Source: an uncultured Bacteroidales bacterium (GTDB lineage Bacteria > Bacteroidota > Bacteroidia > Bacteroidales > Muribaculaceae). Taken from it: DNA of 54,715 bases. The position numbers and the translations under genes were made by a program. The notes beneath the pieces were generated by a model. That model ran no database searches, was not told where the DNA came from, and saw only the letters and a program-made list of their open reading frames with translations. Of the stretch, positions 17,035-26,437 are shown one piece after another. Location: NCBI GenBank assembly GCA_947173955.1, contig CAMWHE010000012.1, forward strand, positions 1-54,715, read 5' to 3'. How positions within the stretch are numbered: position 1 is the stretch's first letter; the number at the start of each line of letters is the position of its first letter.

Positions 17035-20000
17035 TTATTTGTTGGAGTCTTCGATGGTCTTGACTTCGGGATCTACGCCCCACTGGAGCTGGGCCAGACG
17101 GCGGTAGTTGTTGTAGCGCCACTGTGCGTTGGCCTTGGCTGCGGCGAAGAGCTCGGCGGCCTCGGCGGGATACTGTTTCCATACGGATGCGTAGCGCACC
17201 TCGCCTTTGAGGAAGTCGTCGAATGCGTTCCAGTCGGGCTCTTTGCTGTCGAGGGTGAAGGGGTTCTGACCCTGTTCCTCGGCTGCGGGGTTGTAGCGCC
17301 AGAGGTGCCAGTAGCCGCATGCTACGGCGCGCTCTTCTTCCTGCTGTGACTTGCCCATGCCGGCCTTGATGCCGTGGTTGATACAGGGAGCGTAGGCGAT
17401 GATGATGGAGGGTCCGTCGTAGGCTTCGGCTTCGCGGATGGCCTTGAGGGTCTGGGCCTGGTCGGCGCCCATGGCTACCTGAGCGGCGTAGACGTAGCCG
17501 TAGGTTGTGGCGATGAGTCCGAGGTCTTTCTTGCGTACGCGCTTGCCGGCTGCGGCGAATTTGGCGATGGCGCCGACGGGGGTTGCTTTGGAGGCCTGGC
17601 CGCCGGTGTTGGAGTAGACTTCGGTGTCGACTACGAGGACGTTGACGTTCTTGCCGCTTGCGAGCACATGGTCGAGGCCGCCGAAACCTATGTCGTAGGC
17701 GGCGCCGTCGCCGGCGATGATCCACTGTGAACGCTTGACGATGAATCCTTTGAGGGTCAGGATGCTCTTGCAGACGTCGCATCCGCAGGCTTCGCAGAGG
17801 GGGATGAGGGCGTCGGCGATGCGGCGTGTGGCGGCGGCGTCGTCGCGCTTCTCGAGCCATTCGGCTGCGAGGGCTTTGATCTCGTCGTTGCAGTCGGGGC
17901 ATTCGGTGGCGGCCTTCATGACTTCGGCGAGGCGGGCTGTCATCTTCTCGTTGGCGATTGTCATGCCGAGTCCGAATTCAGCGAAGTCTTCGAAGAGTGA
18001 GTTGGCCCATGCGGGACCGTGGCCGGCTGCGTTGGTGGTGTAGGGGGTGGAGGGCACGGAGCCTGAGTAGATCGAGGAGCAGCCGGTGGCGTTGGCTACC
18101 ATCTCGTGGTCGCCGAAGAGCTGGGAGATGAGCTTGACATAGGGTGTCTCGCCGCAGCCTGAGCAAGCGCCGGAGAACTCGAAGAGCGGGGTGGCGAACT
18201 GGCTGTTCTTGACGTTGGACTTGATGTCGACGAGGTCCTGCTTGGAGGCTACCTTGGCTACGCAGTAGTCCCATTCGGGCTGCTTGTCGAGCTGGGTCTC
18301 GAGGGGCTTCATGACGAGCGCTTTCTCGCCCTTCTTGCCGGGGCAGACGTCGGCGCAGTTGCCGCAGCCGAGGCAGTCGAGCACGTCGACGGCCTGTACG
18401 AAGCGCATGCCTGCGAAGGTCTTGCCGATGGCGGGGAGGGTCTTGTCTTCGGCGAAGGGTGCGGCCTTCATCTCGTCGGCGTCGAGGACGAAGGGACGGA
18501 TGGCGGCGTGGGGGCAGACGTAGGCGCACTTGTTACACTGGATACAGTTTTCGGCGAGCCATTCGGGAACGAAGGCTGCGACGCCACGTTTTTCGTAGGC
18601 GGCTGTGCCCTGATGCCAGGTGCCGTCCTCGATGCCCTTGAAGGCTGAGACCTTGAGGAGGTCGCCGTCCTGGGCGTTGATGGGGCGGACGATTTCGTTG
18701 ATGAATGCGGGGTCGTCGTTGGGGGCGGGAGCCTCGATCTCGAGTTTTGACCATTCGGGGTCGATTTCGAGTTTCTTGTATTCGCCGCCGCGGTCTACGG
18801 CCGCATAGTTCTTGTCGACAACGTCCTGGCCTTTCTTGCCGTAGCTCTTGACGATGAATTTCTTCATCTGCTCGACAGCGAGGTCTACGGGGATCACCTC
18901 GGTGATGCGGAAGAATGCGCTCTGGAGGATGGTGTTGGTGCGGTTGCCGAGGCCGATTTCCTGTGCGATCTTGGTGGCGTTGATGTAGTAGCAGGTGATG
19001 TTGTGGTCGGCCATGTACTTCTTGACCTTGTTGGGGAGGTTCTTGGCGAGCTCCTCACCCTCCCAGATGGTGTTGAGAAGGAATGTGCCGCCGTCGCGGA
19101 GTCCGCGGAGCACGTCGTACATGTGGAGGTAGGCCTGTACGTGGCATGCCACGAAGTTGGGGGTGTTGACCAGATAGGTCGAGCGGATGGGCTCGTCGCC
19201 GAAGCGGAGGTGGGAGCAGGTGAAGCCGCCTGATTTCTTGGAGTCGTAGGCGAAGTAGGCCTGACAGTATTTGTTGGTGTTGTCGCCGATGATCTTGACG
19301 GAGTTCTTGTTGGCACCCACTGTGCCGTCGGCGCCGAGGCCGTAGAATTTAGCCTCGTATGTGCTCTTGCCGCCGAGCGCGATGGCGGGGAGGAGGGGGA
19401 GCGATGTGAAGGTCACGTCGTCGACGATGCCCACGGTAAAGCGGTCCTTGGGGGTGGGGAGGGCGAGGTTCTCGAATACGGAGAGGATCTCGCTGGGGGT
19501 GGTGTCCTTGGATGCGAGACCGTAGCGGCCGCCTACTACGAGGGGAGCGTCGGCCACGCCGTAGAAGCAGTCCTTGACGTCGAGCAGGAGGGGCTCGCCG
19601 TTGGCTCCGGGCTCTTTGGTGCGGTCGAGCACGGCGATGCGCTTGGCTGTCTTGGGGACGGCTGCGAGGAAGTGCTTGGCGGAGAAGGGACGATAGAGGT
19701 GGACGGCTACGAGACCTACCTTCTCGCCTTTCTCGCGGAGGTAGTCGATGGCTTCCTCGGCGGCCTGGGTGACGGAGCCCATGGCGATGATGACGCGCTC
19801 GGCCTCGGGATCGCCGTAGTAGTTGAAGAGGCCGTAGTTGCGGCCGGTGATCCTGGAGATCTCCTTCATGTAGTTCTCGACGATTTCGGGAACGGCCTCA
19901 TACTGGCGGTTGCATGACTCGCGGTGCTGGAAGAAGACGTCGCCGTTCTCGGCCATGCCGCGTGCCACGGGAGCCTCGGGGGTGAGGGCGCGCTTGCGGA

Positions 20001-20613
20001 AGGCTGCGATAGCCTCGTGGTCAACGAGGGGAGCGAGGTCGTCGTTCTCGAGCATCTCGATCTTCTGGATCTCGTGGGATGTGCGGAAGCCGTCGAAGAA
20101 GTTGACGAAGGGGATGCGGCTCTTGATGGTGGAGAGGTGGGCTACGCCTGCGAGGTCCATGACTTCCTGTACGGAGCCTTCGGCGAGCATTGCGAAGCCG
20201 GTCTGGCGCACGGACATCACGTCCTGATGGTCGCCGAAGATGGAGAGGGCGTGGGATGCGATGGTACGGGCCGAAACGTGGAATACGCAGGGGAGCTGCT
20301 CGCCGGCGATCTTGTACATATTGGGGATCATCAGCAGCAGGCCCTGGGAAGCGGTGTAGGTGGTAGTGAGGGCACCGGCCTGGAGCGAGCCGTGAACGGC
20401 GCCTGCAGCGCCACCTTCTGACTGCATTTCCTGAACGAGAACGGTCTCGCCGAAGAGGTTCTTGCGACCTGCGGCAGCCCATTCGTCGACATATTCAGCC
20501 ATTGTCGAGGAGGGGGTGATGGGGTAGATGGCGGCTACTTCGCTGAACATGTAGCTGACATGGGCAGCGGCCTGATTACCATCGCAGGTCAAGAATTTCT
20601 TTTCTTTACTCAT
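17035..20613 (-). CDS. nifJ: pyruvate:ferredoxin (flavodoxin) oxidoreductase
   Basis: The 1192-residue single-chain PFOR oxidatively decarboxylates pyruvate with CoA to acetyl-CoA and CO2, passing electrons to ferredoxin; it is the main pyruvate exit in anaerobic Bacteroidales. The domains are in standard order: N-terminal pyrimidine-binding half (YPITPSSTMAE near residue 34), gamma domain (GLGADGTVGANKNS near 425), and two [4Fe-4S] motifs in the ferredoxin domain (CIQCNKCAYVCP and CLGCGNCADVCP near 690-750). Last comes the ThDP domain, with CSGCGETPYV, GDGAAYDIGFGG and SNTGGQ. Extra cluster cysteines occur at CGCDVC. Length and motifs are complete. Upstream, minus strand TAACTTCG at 20711-20718 resembles a -7 element. 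No co-operonic gene. Confidence 0.97.
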   Translation of the reverse strand: MSKEKKFLTCDGNQAAAHVSYMFSEVAAIYPITPSSTMAEYVDEWAAAGRKNLFGETVLVQEMQSEGGAAGAVHGSLQAGALTTTYTASQGLLLMIPNMYKIAGEQLPCVFHVSARTIASHALSIFGDHQDVMSVRQTGFAMLAEGSVQEVMDLAGVAHLSTIKSRIPFVNFFDGFRTSHEIQKIEMLENDDLAPLVDHEAIAAFRKRALTPEAPVARGMAENGDVFFQHRESCNRQYEAVPEIVENYMKEISRITGRNYGLFNYYGDPEAERVIIAMGSVTQAAEEAIDYLREKGEKVGLVAVHLYRPFSAKHFLAAVPKTAKRIAVLDRTKEPGANGEPLLLDVKDCFYGVADAPLVVGGRYGLASKDTTPSEILSVFENLALPTPKDRFTVGIVDDVTFTSLPLLPAIALGGKSTYEAKFYGLGADGTVGANKNSVKIIGDNTNKYCQAYFAYDSKKSGGFTCSHLRFGDEPIRSTYLVNTPNFVACHVQAYLHMYDVLRGLRDGGTFLLNTIWEGEELAKNLPNKVKKYMADHNITCYYINATKIAQEIGLGNRTNTILQSAFFRITEVIPVDLAVEQMKKFIVKSYGKKGQDVVDKNYAAVDRGGEYKKLEIDPEWSKLEIEAPAPNDDPAFINEIVRPINAQDGDLLKVSAFKGIEDGTWHQGTAAYEKRGVAAFVPEWLAENCIQCNKCAYVCPHAAIRPFVLDADEMKAAPFAEDKTLPAIGKTFAGMRFVQAVDVLDCLGCGNCADVCPGKKGEKALVMKPLETQLDKQPEWDYCVAKVASKQDLVDIKSNVKNSQFATPLFEFSGACSGCGETPYVKLISQLFGDHEMVANATGCSSIYSGSVPSTPYTTNAAGHGPAWANSLFEDFAEFGLGMTIANEKMTARLAEVMKAATECPDCNDEIKALAAEWLEKRDDAAATRRIADALIPLCEACGCDVCKSILTLKGFIVKRSQWIIAGDGAAYDIGFGGLDHVLASGKNVNVLVVDTEVYSNTGGQASKATPVGAIAKFAAAGKRVRKKDLGLIATTYGYVYAAQVAMGADQAQTLKAIREAEAYDGPSIIIAYAPCINHGIKAGMGKSQQEEERAVACGYWHLWRYNPAAEEQGQNPFTLDSKEPDWNAFDDFLKGEVRYASVWKQYPAEAAELFAAAKANAQWRYNNYRRLAQLQWGVDPEVKTIEDSNK

Positions 20614-20710
20614 AATGATGGAATTATGTTTAGTGATTATGGTTTGGTTCTAAATAGTTGAGTGTCAATGTCGATGTATGTGAGTCGGCCCGGAGGGTCA
20701 CATAACAGTG

Positions 20711-20718
20711 CGAAGTTA
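20711..20718 (-). promoter_or_regulatory. candidate -7 element of nifJ
   Basis: The minus strand reads TAACTTCG, one base from TAnnTTTG, about 100 bases before the ATG. A TTG about 22 bases further upstream could be a partial -33 element. Confidence 0.35.
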
Positions 20719-20766
20719 CTGATTTTTTGGCAACCGCCCGCAATTTTTCGCTAAAAAAATACGAAA

Positions 20767-20796
20767 GATCCCGCCCGGAATCGACCGGACGGGACC
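20767..20796 (-). terminator. rho-independent terminator of the large secreted-protein gene
   Basis: The minus-strand stem GGTCCCGTCCGG/CCGGGCGGGATC (two mismatched positions, six-base loop) starts about 30 bases after the stop. It is followed by TTTCGTATTTTTTT on the minus strand, a clear U-rich tail. Confidence 0.8.
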
Positions 20797-20827
20797 TCTT
20801 GACTTCTTTGGCTGATATTGCGCCTGA

Positions 20828-23800
20828 TCAGCGTACGGATACCTTGACAACAGTGTCGGCCGCCTTGACGATGTAGATGCCGGCAGCGACATTGAAGCGA
20901 TTGACGGCGAGGCCTTTTTCGGCGGCGATGATCTTGCCGTCGGCGGCTACTACCGTGATGTCGCAACCCTCGGCACCGGCTACGGTGATCACACCGGCGG
21001 CGGCACTGACGGCGATGCTGTCATAGCCTACGGTGTCGATGCCCGAGCGGGTAGAGTCGTAGACTACCTCATTGGAGGGGAGCGACTCGCCTGCGTCGTA
21101 GATGGCGCTTACATGGTATCTGTAGGTCGACTTGTGGTCGATGGTCTCGTCGACGAATGTGTTGGCTGCCACGGGGGCTTCATTGAGCTTGAGGCCGTCG
21201 CGGTAGACATTGTAGGCTGTGGGGGCGACAGTCTCGGTAGCGGCGTTCTTGGCTACATACCTGACATCGTCGACGAAGAGCATATACTGATTGTAGCTCG
21301 TGCAGCGGATGGCGAAGTACTTGGTGCCTTCGGGTACGTAGGCCGAGTACTGGCGCCATGTGGCGGGAATCTTGACATACTCTTCGATGAGTGTGAAGCT
21401 TGCGGGATCAGTGTCGGTCGTGGAGTAGAGGAGCTGGAATGACTCGAGATACTGGGGCTGGCCGGGATCGGAGGGGAAGCTTGTGGCATAGAGGCTCACT
21501 ACCTGGGGCTCGCCTGAGAGCTCGGGTGTGATTGCCCAGTCGTCGCTCTGGACCATGGTGTCGCCGATTGTCGAGTACATCGAGCAGAGATACTGGTTGC
21601 CGGAGTGTGCCGCGAAGGCTGCGATATTGCCGTTCTGGAGAGCCGACAAGGTGTTGTTGAACACGAAGAACGACTGACGGCCCGAGACGGGGAGCTGCTT
21701 GCTGCCGATGCCTCCGATGAAGCCGCGGTCGAGGTCAAGGAATGTCCAGCCTTCGACTTCTGTCTTCCATCCGAGATAGGCGGCGTCAAAGGTCTCGGTT
21801 GTGGCCACTTTTGCCTTGGCGTTGGCGGGAGCTGTCCATGTGAGCTCCGCACCGGCTTTGACGGGATTGGCGTCGAGGTCGGTGACGGCCGGGAGTGTGT
21901 TGGCGCGTACCGTTACCTCAAGCTCGCCGCTGTTGTCGCTCTCGAGCATGTCGATGCTGTAGTCGATTTCGACTGAGAAGGCGTGTGTGCCGGTCTCGAA
22001 GATGCTGAAGGTGTAGGGGAAGGTCACGCCTGTCCTGGCGTCGCTGGCGAGTGTGGCTATTTCCTTGGTGTCAGCGAGTTCTTCGTCGCAGTAGAGGTTG
22101 ACCTTGAAGTTCTTGGCTTCTTCGGTGCCGACGTTTTCGATCTCGGCTGTGAGACTGAATTCCGTGCCTGGCTCAACGGAGACGGGAGCCTTGAATGAGG
22201 TGACGGAAAGGTTGTTGGCGGCGTTGGATGTCACCTTGATGTCGTCGATGTGGGTACAGGCGAGGCTGGTGTTGTAGGCCGTGAATGCGAGCTGTACTGT
22301 CTGGCCGGCATAGTCGGCGAGCGATACGGTGACTTTCGACCACTCCTGGCGGGGACCTACCTCGCTGACCTTGGTGGAGTAGACTTTGGTGAAGTCGGGG
22401 TCGCCGGCCGGGCGGACGGCTACTTCTATGATGTTTTCACTCGCGGATGAGCTGCCGAAGTTGTAGACCTGCATGGTGACAGCGGGCTCGAGCACGTCGG
22501 CGAGGTCGATCTTGCCTGACATCAGCGTGCAGGCGTAGCCGCCGTAGGCTTCGAAGGCTATCATGCCGCCGTCATTGTCGGCGGGCTTTGTGCCGAAGTC
22601 GTCCTCGGCGACCGGGCGCCATACGTCGTCGCCCTTGACAATCTGGTTGGCGAAGATGGAGCCGGTCTTGCAGTCAGCGAATGACTCTGACCAGGGCGCC
22701 GTGTAGGGAGTGCCGACGGGGGTGTTGAGCGAGGGTACGATCTTGGACTTGCCGCCTTCGGTGACAGCCTCCACGAGGGTCTGTACGAAGCGCTGGCTGC
22801 CGTCATGCTCGAAGCCGTCGAAGGCGTCATATTCTACTGACGTGCCCTTGACATTCTCGGCTACGGGATATTTCTCGCCGGCGAGGTATTTGTAGACATT
22901 GTAGGTCACGTCGTCGGCCGAGAGTGCGCGTCCGTCGACGTCGGCGGTCACGGCTTCCCATGTGGCGGCTACATGGCCGTCGGCGGGCTCGGTCATGGTG
23001 ACGGCGGCTGTGGCCAGGGGAGCTGCGAAGCCTACGAAGGCTTCGGCTGTTGCCTCGGTGCCTTCACCGTGGGAGTTGGAGCAGACGATGGTGTAGACGT
23101 GCTTGCCGCAGGTCAGCTCTTCGGCGGCGTCGGTGTAGGTCGTCAGTTGGCCGGGAGTGAGATCCTCGGTGAGAGTGGCGATGGTGTCGGTGTCGCGGAG
23201 GATGACGGCCTGAGTCAGGGCGTCGATGGCATCGCCGCTGAGGTCAACGGCGGGAAGCTTGAAGGAGAGCTCTACGGAGTGGGCTCCGTCGGCGGCCGCG
23301 GTGGCGGTGAATTCGGTCACCGCGCCGGGAGCGCGCTCGCCCATGCCTTTGCCGATCTTGATCGATTTGATATAGAGATATGCGCCCTTATCGGGGGTGG
23401 TGGCGTGGATGGCGAGGTAGCAGGGACCCTCTTCGGGAGCGGTCACTGTGCCTTCGTAGGTGATATACTCCTCATTGTAGTTGCCGCCCAGGACGTTGGT
23501 CTCTTCAATGACGATCTGTGTCAGCCCTTCGACGGTGGGCTCTGTGCCGGCTACGACCTCCATTGTCTCGGATGTGTAGCCGGTGCTGTAGGCGGCAGCC
23601 TCGATGGCGATGGGGTAGCTCTCGCCCGGCTTGAGGTTGAGCTGTGGCAGGAGGAGATAGTTGTCGGCGGGCTTGGAGTTGGTGGCTACTTTCAGCACTT
23701 TGTCGGAGTCCCATTCCCATTTCTTGGTGTCGGTGCCGGCATTGAGGGTGGAGTAGCCCCAGAATTCGGTCAGAGTGCTGAATTCGGTCTCGTAGGGAGG

Positions 23801-25225
23801 AGTGATGGGGCCGAGGGCGAATTTGGCGCTTTGGGTCGTGGGTGACTCATCGTCGCCGACCAGAATCTTTACCGTGTAGTAATACTCGGTACGCACTCCG
23901 GGGAGGCCGATTTCGTCGACAAACTGGTTGGTCTTGTGGCCCTCGGGTGTCACCACGATACCGCCGGGGTAGCGTGTCAGGACGTAGGTGGCGTTCGTGC
24001 GGTCGATGTCGCCGCCGTGCAGGCCTGTCGACTGGACGGCGCCCCATCGTACGGTCACTTTGCCGTCGGCATAGCTGGCCAGCGTGCAGGTCGCGGGAGC
24101 TTTAGGTACGTCGGGACCGAGGAATTTGGGGTCGGAGTATACGCAGGGGCCGATGCCGGCTTCATTCTCGTAGGCTACGCCGAAGCAGTGGTTGCCGGCC
24201 TCTTCAAGTGTTACGGTGACTTTCATAGCCGAGTAGGTGGAGCCGGTGAATGCGCCGGTGGCTATCTCCTTGCCGTTGTCGTAGAGGTGATAGGTCAGTT
24301 TCGACATATCGGTAGAGGGGATCGAAACACCTGCGTAGGTGTAGCGGGGAGCGCTGATCGACACGGTTCCTTCGAGGCTGCCGCCGGAGAAGGATGTGGA
24401 GGGCTTGTTGTAGGCATAGCCGGGCACATCATCGGCGAATGTGGCGGGCTCGAGGTAGAAGCCGCAGAGCTGTTCGCTGTTGTCCAGATCGTAAATCTTG
24501 GTAGCTGTCGCGCTTTCGAGGTCGATGCTGTAGAGAGCGGCAGCGTCGTCGGTCTTGGTGGCATAGATGAAGGCGTTGGTCTCGGGGTCGACGATGGCGC
24601 CGGTGTTCCATGTGGACTTCAGGCCGGTGTCGCCTACGTAGGTCATCTTGCCGTCCACGGGATCGACCGTGTAGAGCGCGCCTTCGGGCTCGATGGCGTA
24701 GAGTGTGCCGTTCTTATCGAAAGCGCAGGCGCTCCAGGGCTTTTCGAGGTCGGCTATCTTCGTCTGATTGAAATAGGCCGGATTGGGCACGGTGCAGAAA
24801 CGGAATGTCTCGCCGTCGGTGTTGTAGAAGCAACCGACGTTAAGGCCGAGCTGAGGGGCTGATGCAGTGGCGGTAGCGATGTTTTCGACTTTACCCTGAT
24901 AGGCTACATCGTTATCCTGCGCCCATGTCGTCATGTCGTAGATGAGTTCCTCTACACCTACGATACCCATCACCTCCATGTAGTGGGTGGCGTAGTAATA
25001 GTACTTGTGAGAATAGGAGTCCATGGCTGCGAAGCCGCCGCCGTTGGCGTTGATCCCGTTCTTGACGAGCTGGGGATCATAGCTGTCGGTATCGTAGGTG
25101 TAGACGCCGGCCTGATGGTCGGGCCACGAGACGACAGCATTGAATTTAACTCCGGCGGAAGCGGCCGATGCAAGCAGCAGCGACGCGAAAACCGACGCGG
25201 AGAGTCGTTTAGAAATTCTTCCCAT
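20828..25225 (-). CDS. large secreted multidomain protein with T9SS-type tail
   Basis: The 1465-residue protein has a signal peptide (MGRISKRLSASVFASLLLAS, cleavage near ASA). An N-terminal propeller-like part (about 28-265) holds LYAIEPEGALYTVDPVDGKM. Several fibronectin III-like segments follow, two jelly-roll 'choice-of-anchor J' modules (around 485-640 and 870-1000, and a third around 1205-1330 with WAITPELSG) and a CARDB-like segment (SVTSFKAPVSVEPGTEFSL). The last 70 residues (VTVAGAEG-like strand, VVAADGKII, AAGIYIVKA, VVKVSVR) fit the T9SS type A sorting domain that is removed on export. No catalytic triad was recognised, so adhesion or glycan binding is more likely than hydrolysis. 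A PorW/SprE-like T9SS component lies in the next operon. Confidence 0.75.
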   Translation of the reverse strand: MGRISKRLSASVFASLLLASAASAGVKFNAVVSWPDHQAGVYTYDTDSYDPQLVKNGINANGGGFAAMDSYSHKYYYYATHYMEVMGIVGVEELIYDMTTWAQDNDVAYQGKVENIATATASAPQLGLNVGCFYNTDGETFRFCTVPNPAYFNQTKIADLEKPWSACAFDKNGTLYAIEPEGALYTVDPVDGKMTYVGDTGLKSTWNTGAIVDPETNAFIYATKTDDAAALYSIDLESATATKIYDLDNSEQLCGFYLEPATFADDVPGYAYNKPSTSFSGGSLEGTVSISAPRYTYAGVSIPSTDMSKLTYHLYDNGKEIATGAFTGSTYSAMKVTVTLEEAGNHCFGVAYENEAGIGPCVYSDPKFLGPDVPKAPATCTLASYADGKVTVRWGAVQSTGLHGGDIDRTNATYVLTRYPGGIVVTPEGHKTNQFVDEIGLPGVRTEYYYTVKILVGDDESPTTQSAKFALGPITPPYETEFSTLTEFWGYSTLNAGTDTKKWEWDSDKVLKVATNSKPADNYLLLPQLNLKPGESYPIAIEAAAYSTGYTSETMEVVAGTEPTVEGLTQIVIEETNVLGGNYNEEYITYEGTVTAPEEGPCYLAIHATTPDKGAYLYIKSIKIGKGMGERAPGAVTEFTATAAADGAHSVELSFKLPAVDLSGDAIDALTQAVILRDTDTIATLTEDLTPGQLTTYTDAAEELTCGKHVYTIVCSNSHGEGTEATAEAFVGFAAPLATAAVTMTEPADGHVAATWEAVTADVDGRALSADDVTYNVYKYLAGEKYPVAENVKGTSVEYDAFDGFEHDGSQRFVQTLVEAVTEGGKSKIVPSLNTPVGTPYTAPWSESFADCKTGSIFANQIVKGDDVWRPVAEDDFGTKPADNDGGMIAFEAYGGYACTLMSGKIDLADVLEPAVTMQVYNFGSSSASENIIEVAVRPAGDPDFTKVYSTKVSEVGPRQEWSKVTVSLADYAGQTVQLAFTAYNTSLACTHIDDIKVTSNAANNLSVTSFKAPVSVEPGTEFSLTAEIENVGTEEAKNFKVNLYCDEELADTKEIATLASDARTGVTFPYTFSIFETGTHAFSVEIDYSIDMLESDNSGELEVTVRANTLPAVTDLDANPVKAGAELTWTAPANAKAKVATTETFDAAYLGWKTEVEGWTFLDLDRGFIGGIGSKQLPVSGRQSFFVFNNTLSALQNGNIAAFAAHSGNQYLCSMYSTIGDTMVQSDDWAITPELSGEPQVVSLYATSFPSDPGQPQYLESFQLLYSTTDTDPASFTLIEEYVKIPATWRQYSAYVPEGTKYFAIRCTSYNQYMLFVDDVRYVAKNAATETVAPTAYNVYRDGLKLNEAPVAANTFVDETIDHKSTYRYHVSAIYDAGESLPSNEVVYDSTRSGIDTVGYDSIAVSAAAGVITVAGAEGCDITVVAADGKIIAAEKGLAVNRFNVAAGIYIVKAADTVVKVSVR

Positions 25226-25281
25226 AGGAAATGTGTTTATAGTTTTGATTGGTAAAAAATATGATTAAGCGAAATGAACTG

Positions 25282-25289
25282 CAAAGTTA
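25282..25289 (-). promoter_or_regulatory. -7 element of the large secreted-protein gene
   Basis: The minus strand reads TAACTTTG followed by CAG, an exact TAnnTTTG match about 57 bases before the ATG. No exact TTTG lies 19-21 bases upstream; the AT-rich sequence there includes CTTTTTC. Confidence 0.55.
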
Positions 25290-25486
25290 ATGCATTTTCT
25301 CTGAAAAAGATTGTAAATTTACTACAAATGTCGTGAAGTTGTAATAAAATGACAATAGCGGGCGCATGACCGGTTTCTTCTTGGAGGGTGGGCATCTTTC
25401 CTTGAAAAAATCATCCGGCAACTCCTCCCGCGCGCAGTCATCAACAACAAGATATTTATTTATTATATTCTTTATTTCTATACATC

Positions 25487-25537
25487 TGGTTGATTGTTGG
25501 TTGATTGTTGGTTGGTTGTTGGTTGGTTGCCGGTTGA
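25487..25537. repeat. degenerate GGTTGATTGTTG tandem repeat
   Basis: About four units of a 12-base word (GGTTGATTGTTG, then GGTTGGTTGTTG variants) run head to tail in the spacer between the secreted-protein promoter and the repeat block. No gene is visible in 25290-25600. Confidence 0.7.
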
Positions 25538-25599
25538 TATCGGGCGCGGGGGGATTGGTAACGGTCGTAGTCAGTGATGGTTATGAGCGTTACCAGGCG

Positions 25600-26164
25600 G
25601 GTTGATTTTACGGTCACTTCGTCTGACAAGTCCGCCCTGTCGGGCGGGGCTGAATCGTATGGGTCGGCTGACAGCAGGGTTCCTGCTTTGACTCTCCCTC
25701 GGGTAACTCTCTGATAATGTACGATAAACCAAAATTGGATTCTTGTCTACCCTGCTGATAGCAGGGGCGGCTCTCGCCTTTTTTGTCGATATATTCAACC
25801 GATCCAAAATAGGATTCGTTGACTCAATGAATGATATGGCAAAGATGCAACCGGAATAGCCTCCGCCGGCGAGCATCCCCCTATCGGCCGACCTGTCCGC
25901 GGGCAATCCTTATCGGCTTTAATCGGCGTCCTCGGCCGGACGCCATGCCGGGAGATCAGCCTACCCCGCACATGTCGCTGCGCTCCATGTACGGGGCTAC
26001 TGATAATCGGCGTCTTGCAGACGCCTCGTCAGCGTGCATCCCCCCTCGGGCTGACTCGAACTCGTCCGTGGCTGCTCCGGGGCGCTCCGAAGAGAGCGCC
26101 AACTGACTCGGACAGGTTCCGGCTCCACGGGGCGTCCGGCCGGGGATGCCGAATATAGCAGGGA
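25600..26164. repeat. palindrome-rich repeat block (second block)
   Basis: Contains CCGCC-ctgtc-GGGCGG (near 25628) and a GGCGGCTCTCGCC hairpin with six Ts (25764-25784). The 33-base core repeat lies at 25793-25825. GGCGTCC-tcggcc-GGACGCC near 25925 follows, then CCCG-cACATGtcgctgcgctcCATGTa-CGGG near 25965, then GCGTCT-tgc-AGACGC near 26010. Open frames across it have no protein-like composition and change with each repeat copy, so I call no gene. Confidence 0.75.
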
Positions 26165-26284
26165 GGAATTGCTCGCACACGCTCCTGCGCGTGCGGCTGT
26201 GAAATGAGACCTATCCTGCGGTTTCGGCCTTACGACCTCAACCACAGGCTACTGTGCTCGCACCCGCTGCTGCGGGTGCTCTCT
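26165..26284. repeat. 120-bp dispersed repeat, copy A
   Basis: From GGAATTGCTCGCACACGC to GCGGGTGCTCTC. An inverted copy lies at 54369-54489 with about 85-90% identity by eye. It contains CGCACACGC-tcct-GCGCGTGCG and GCACCCGC-tgct-GCGGGTGC with a conserved non-palindromic middle (CCTGCGGTTTCGGCC and CTCAACCACAGGCTACT). Conservation outside the stems argues for a real element and not chance hairpins. Confidence 0.8.
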
Positions 26285-26437
26285 CTACGGCTGGGGATGG
26301 CCGGCTGCATTGTCGGGCAGGCCACGCGCGGGAGCGCGTGGCGGCATAGTAGCGTGGAGGTCGAGCCGCAGGCGAGACCCCACGATGTGTGCGCTCTCCC
26401 CCGCCGCACGCGCAGCGCGTGTGCGAGCAGTCCCTTA
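26285..26437. repeat. palindromes abutting the porW-like stop
   Basis: CCACGCGC-ggga-GCGCGTGG (near 26325) and CGCACGCGC-a-GCGCGTGTGCG (near 26405) fill the spacer right up to the stop codon at 26438. The sequence GTCGAGCCGCAGGCGAGACCCCACG is split here as the reverse of the 16-kb repeat's GTGGGGTCTCGCC...GGCTCGAC middle, so this is also a diverged inverted member. Confidence 0.65.
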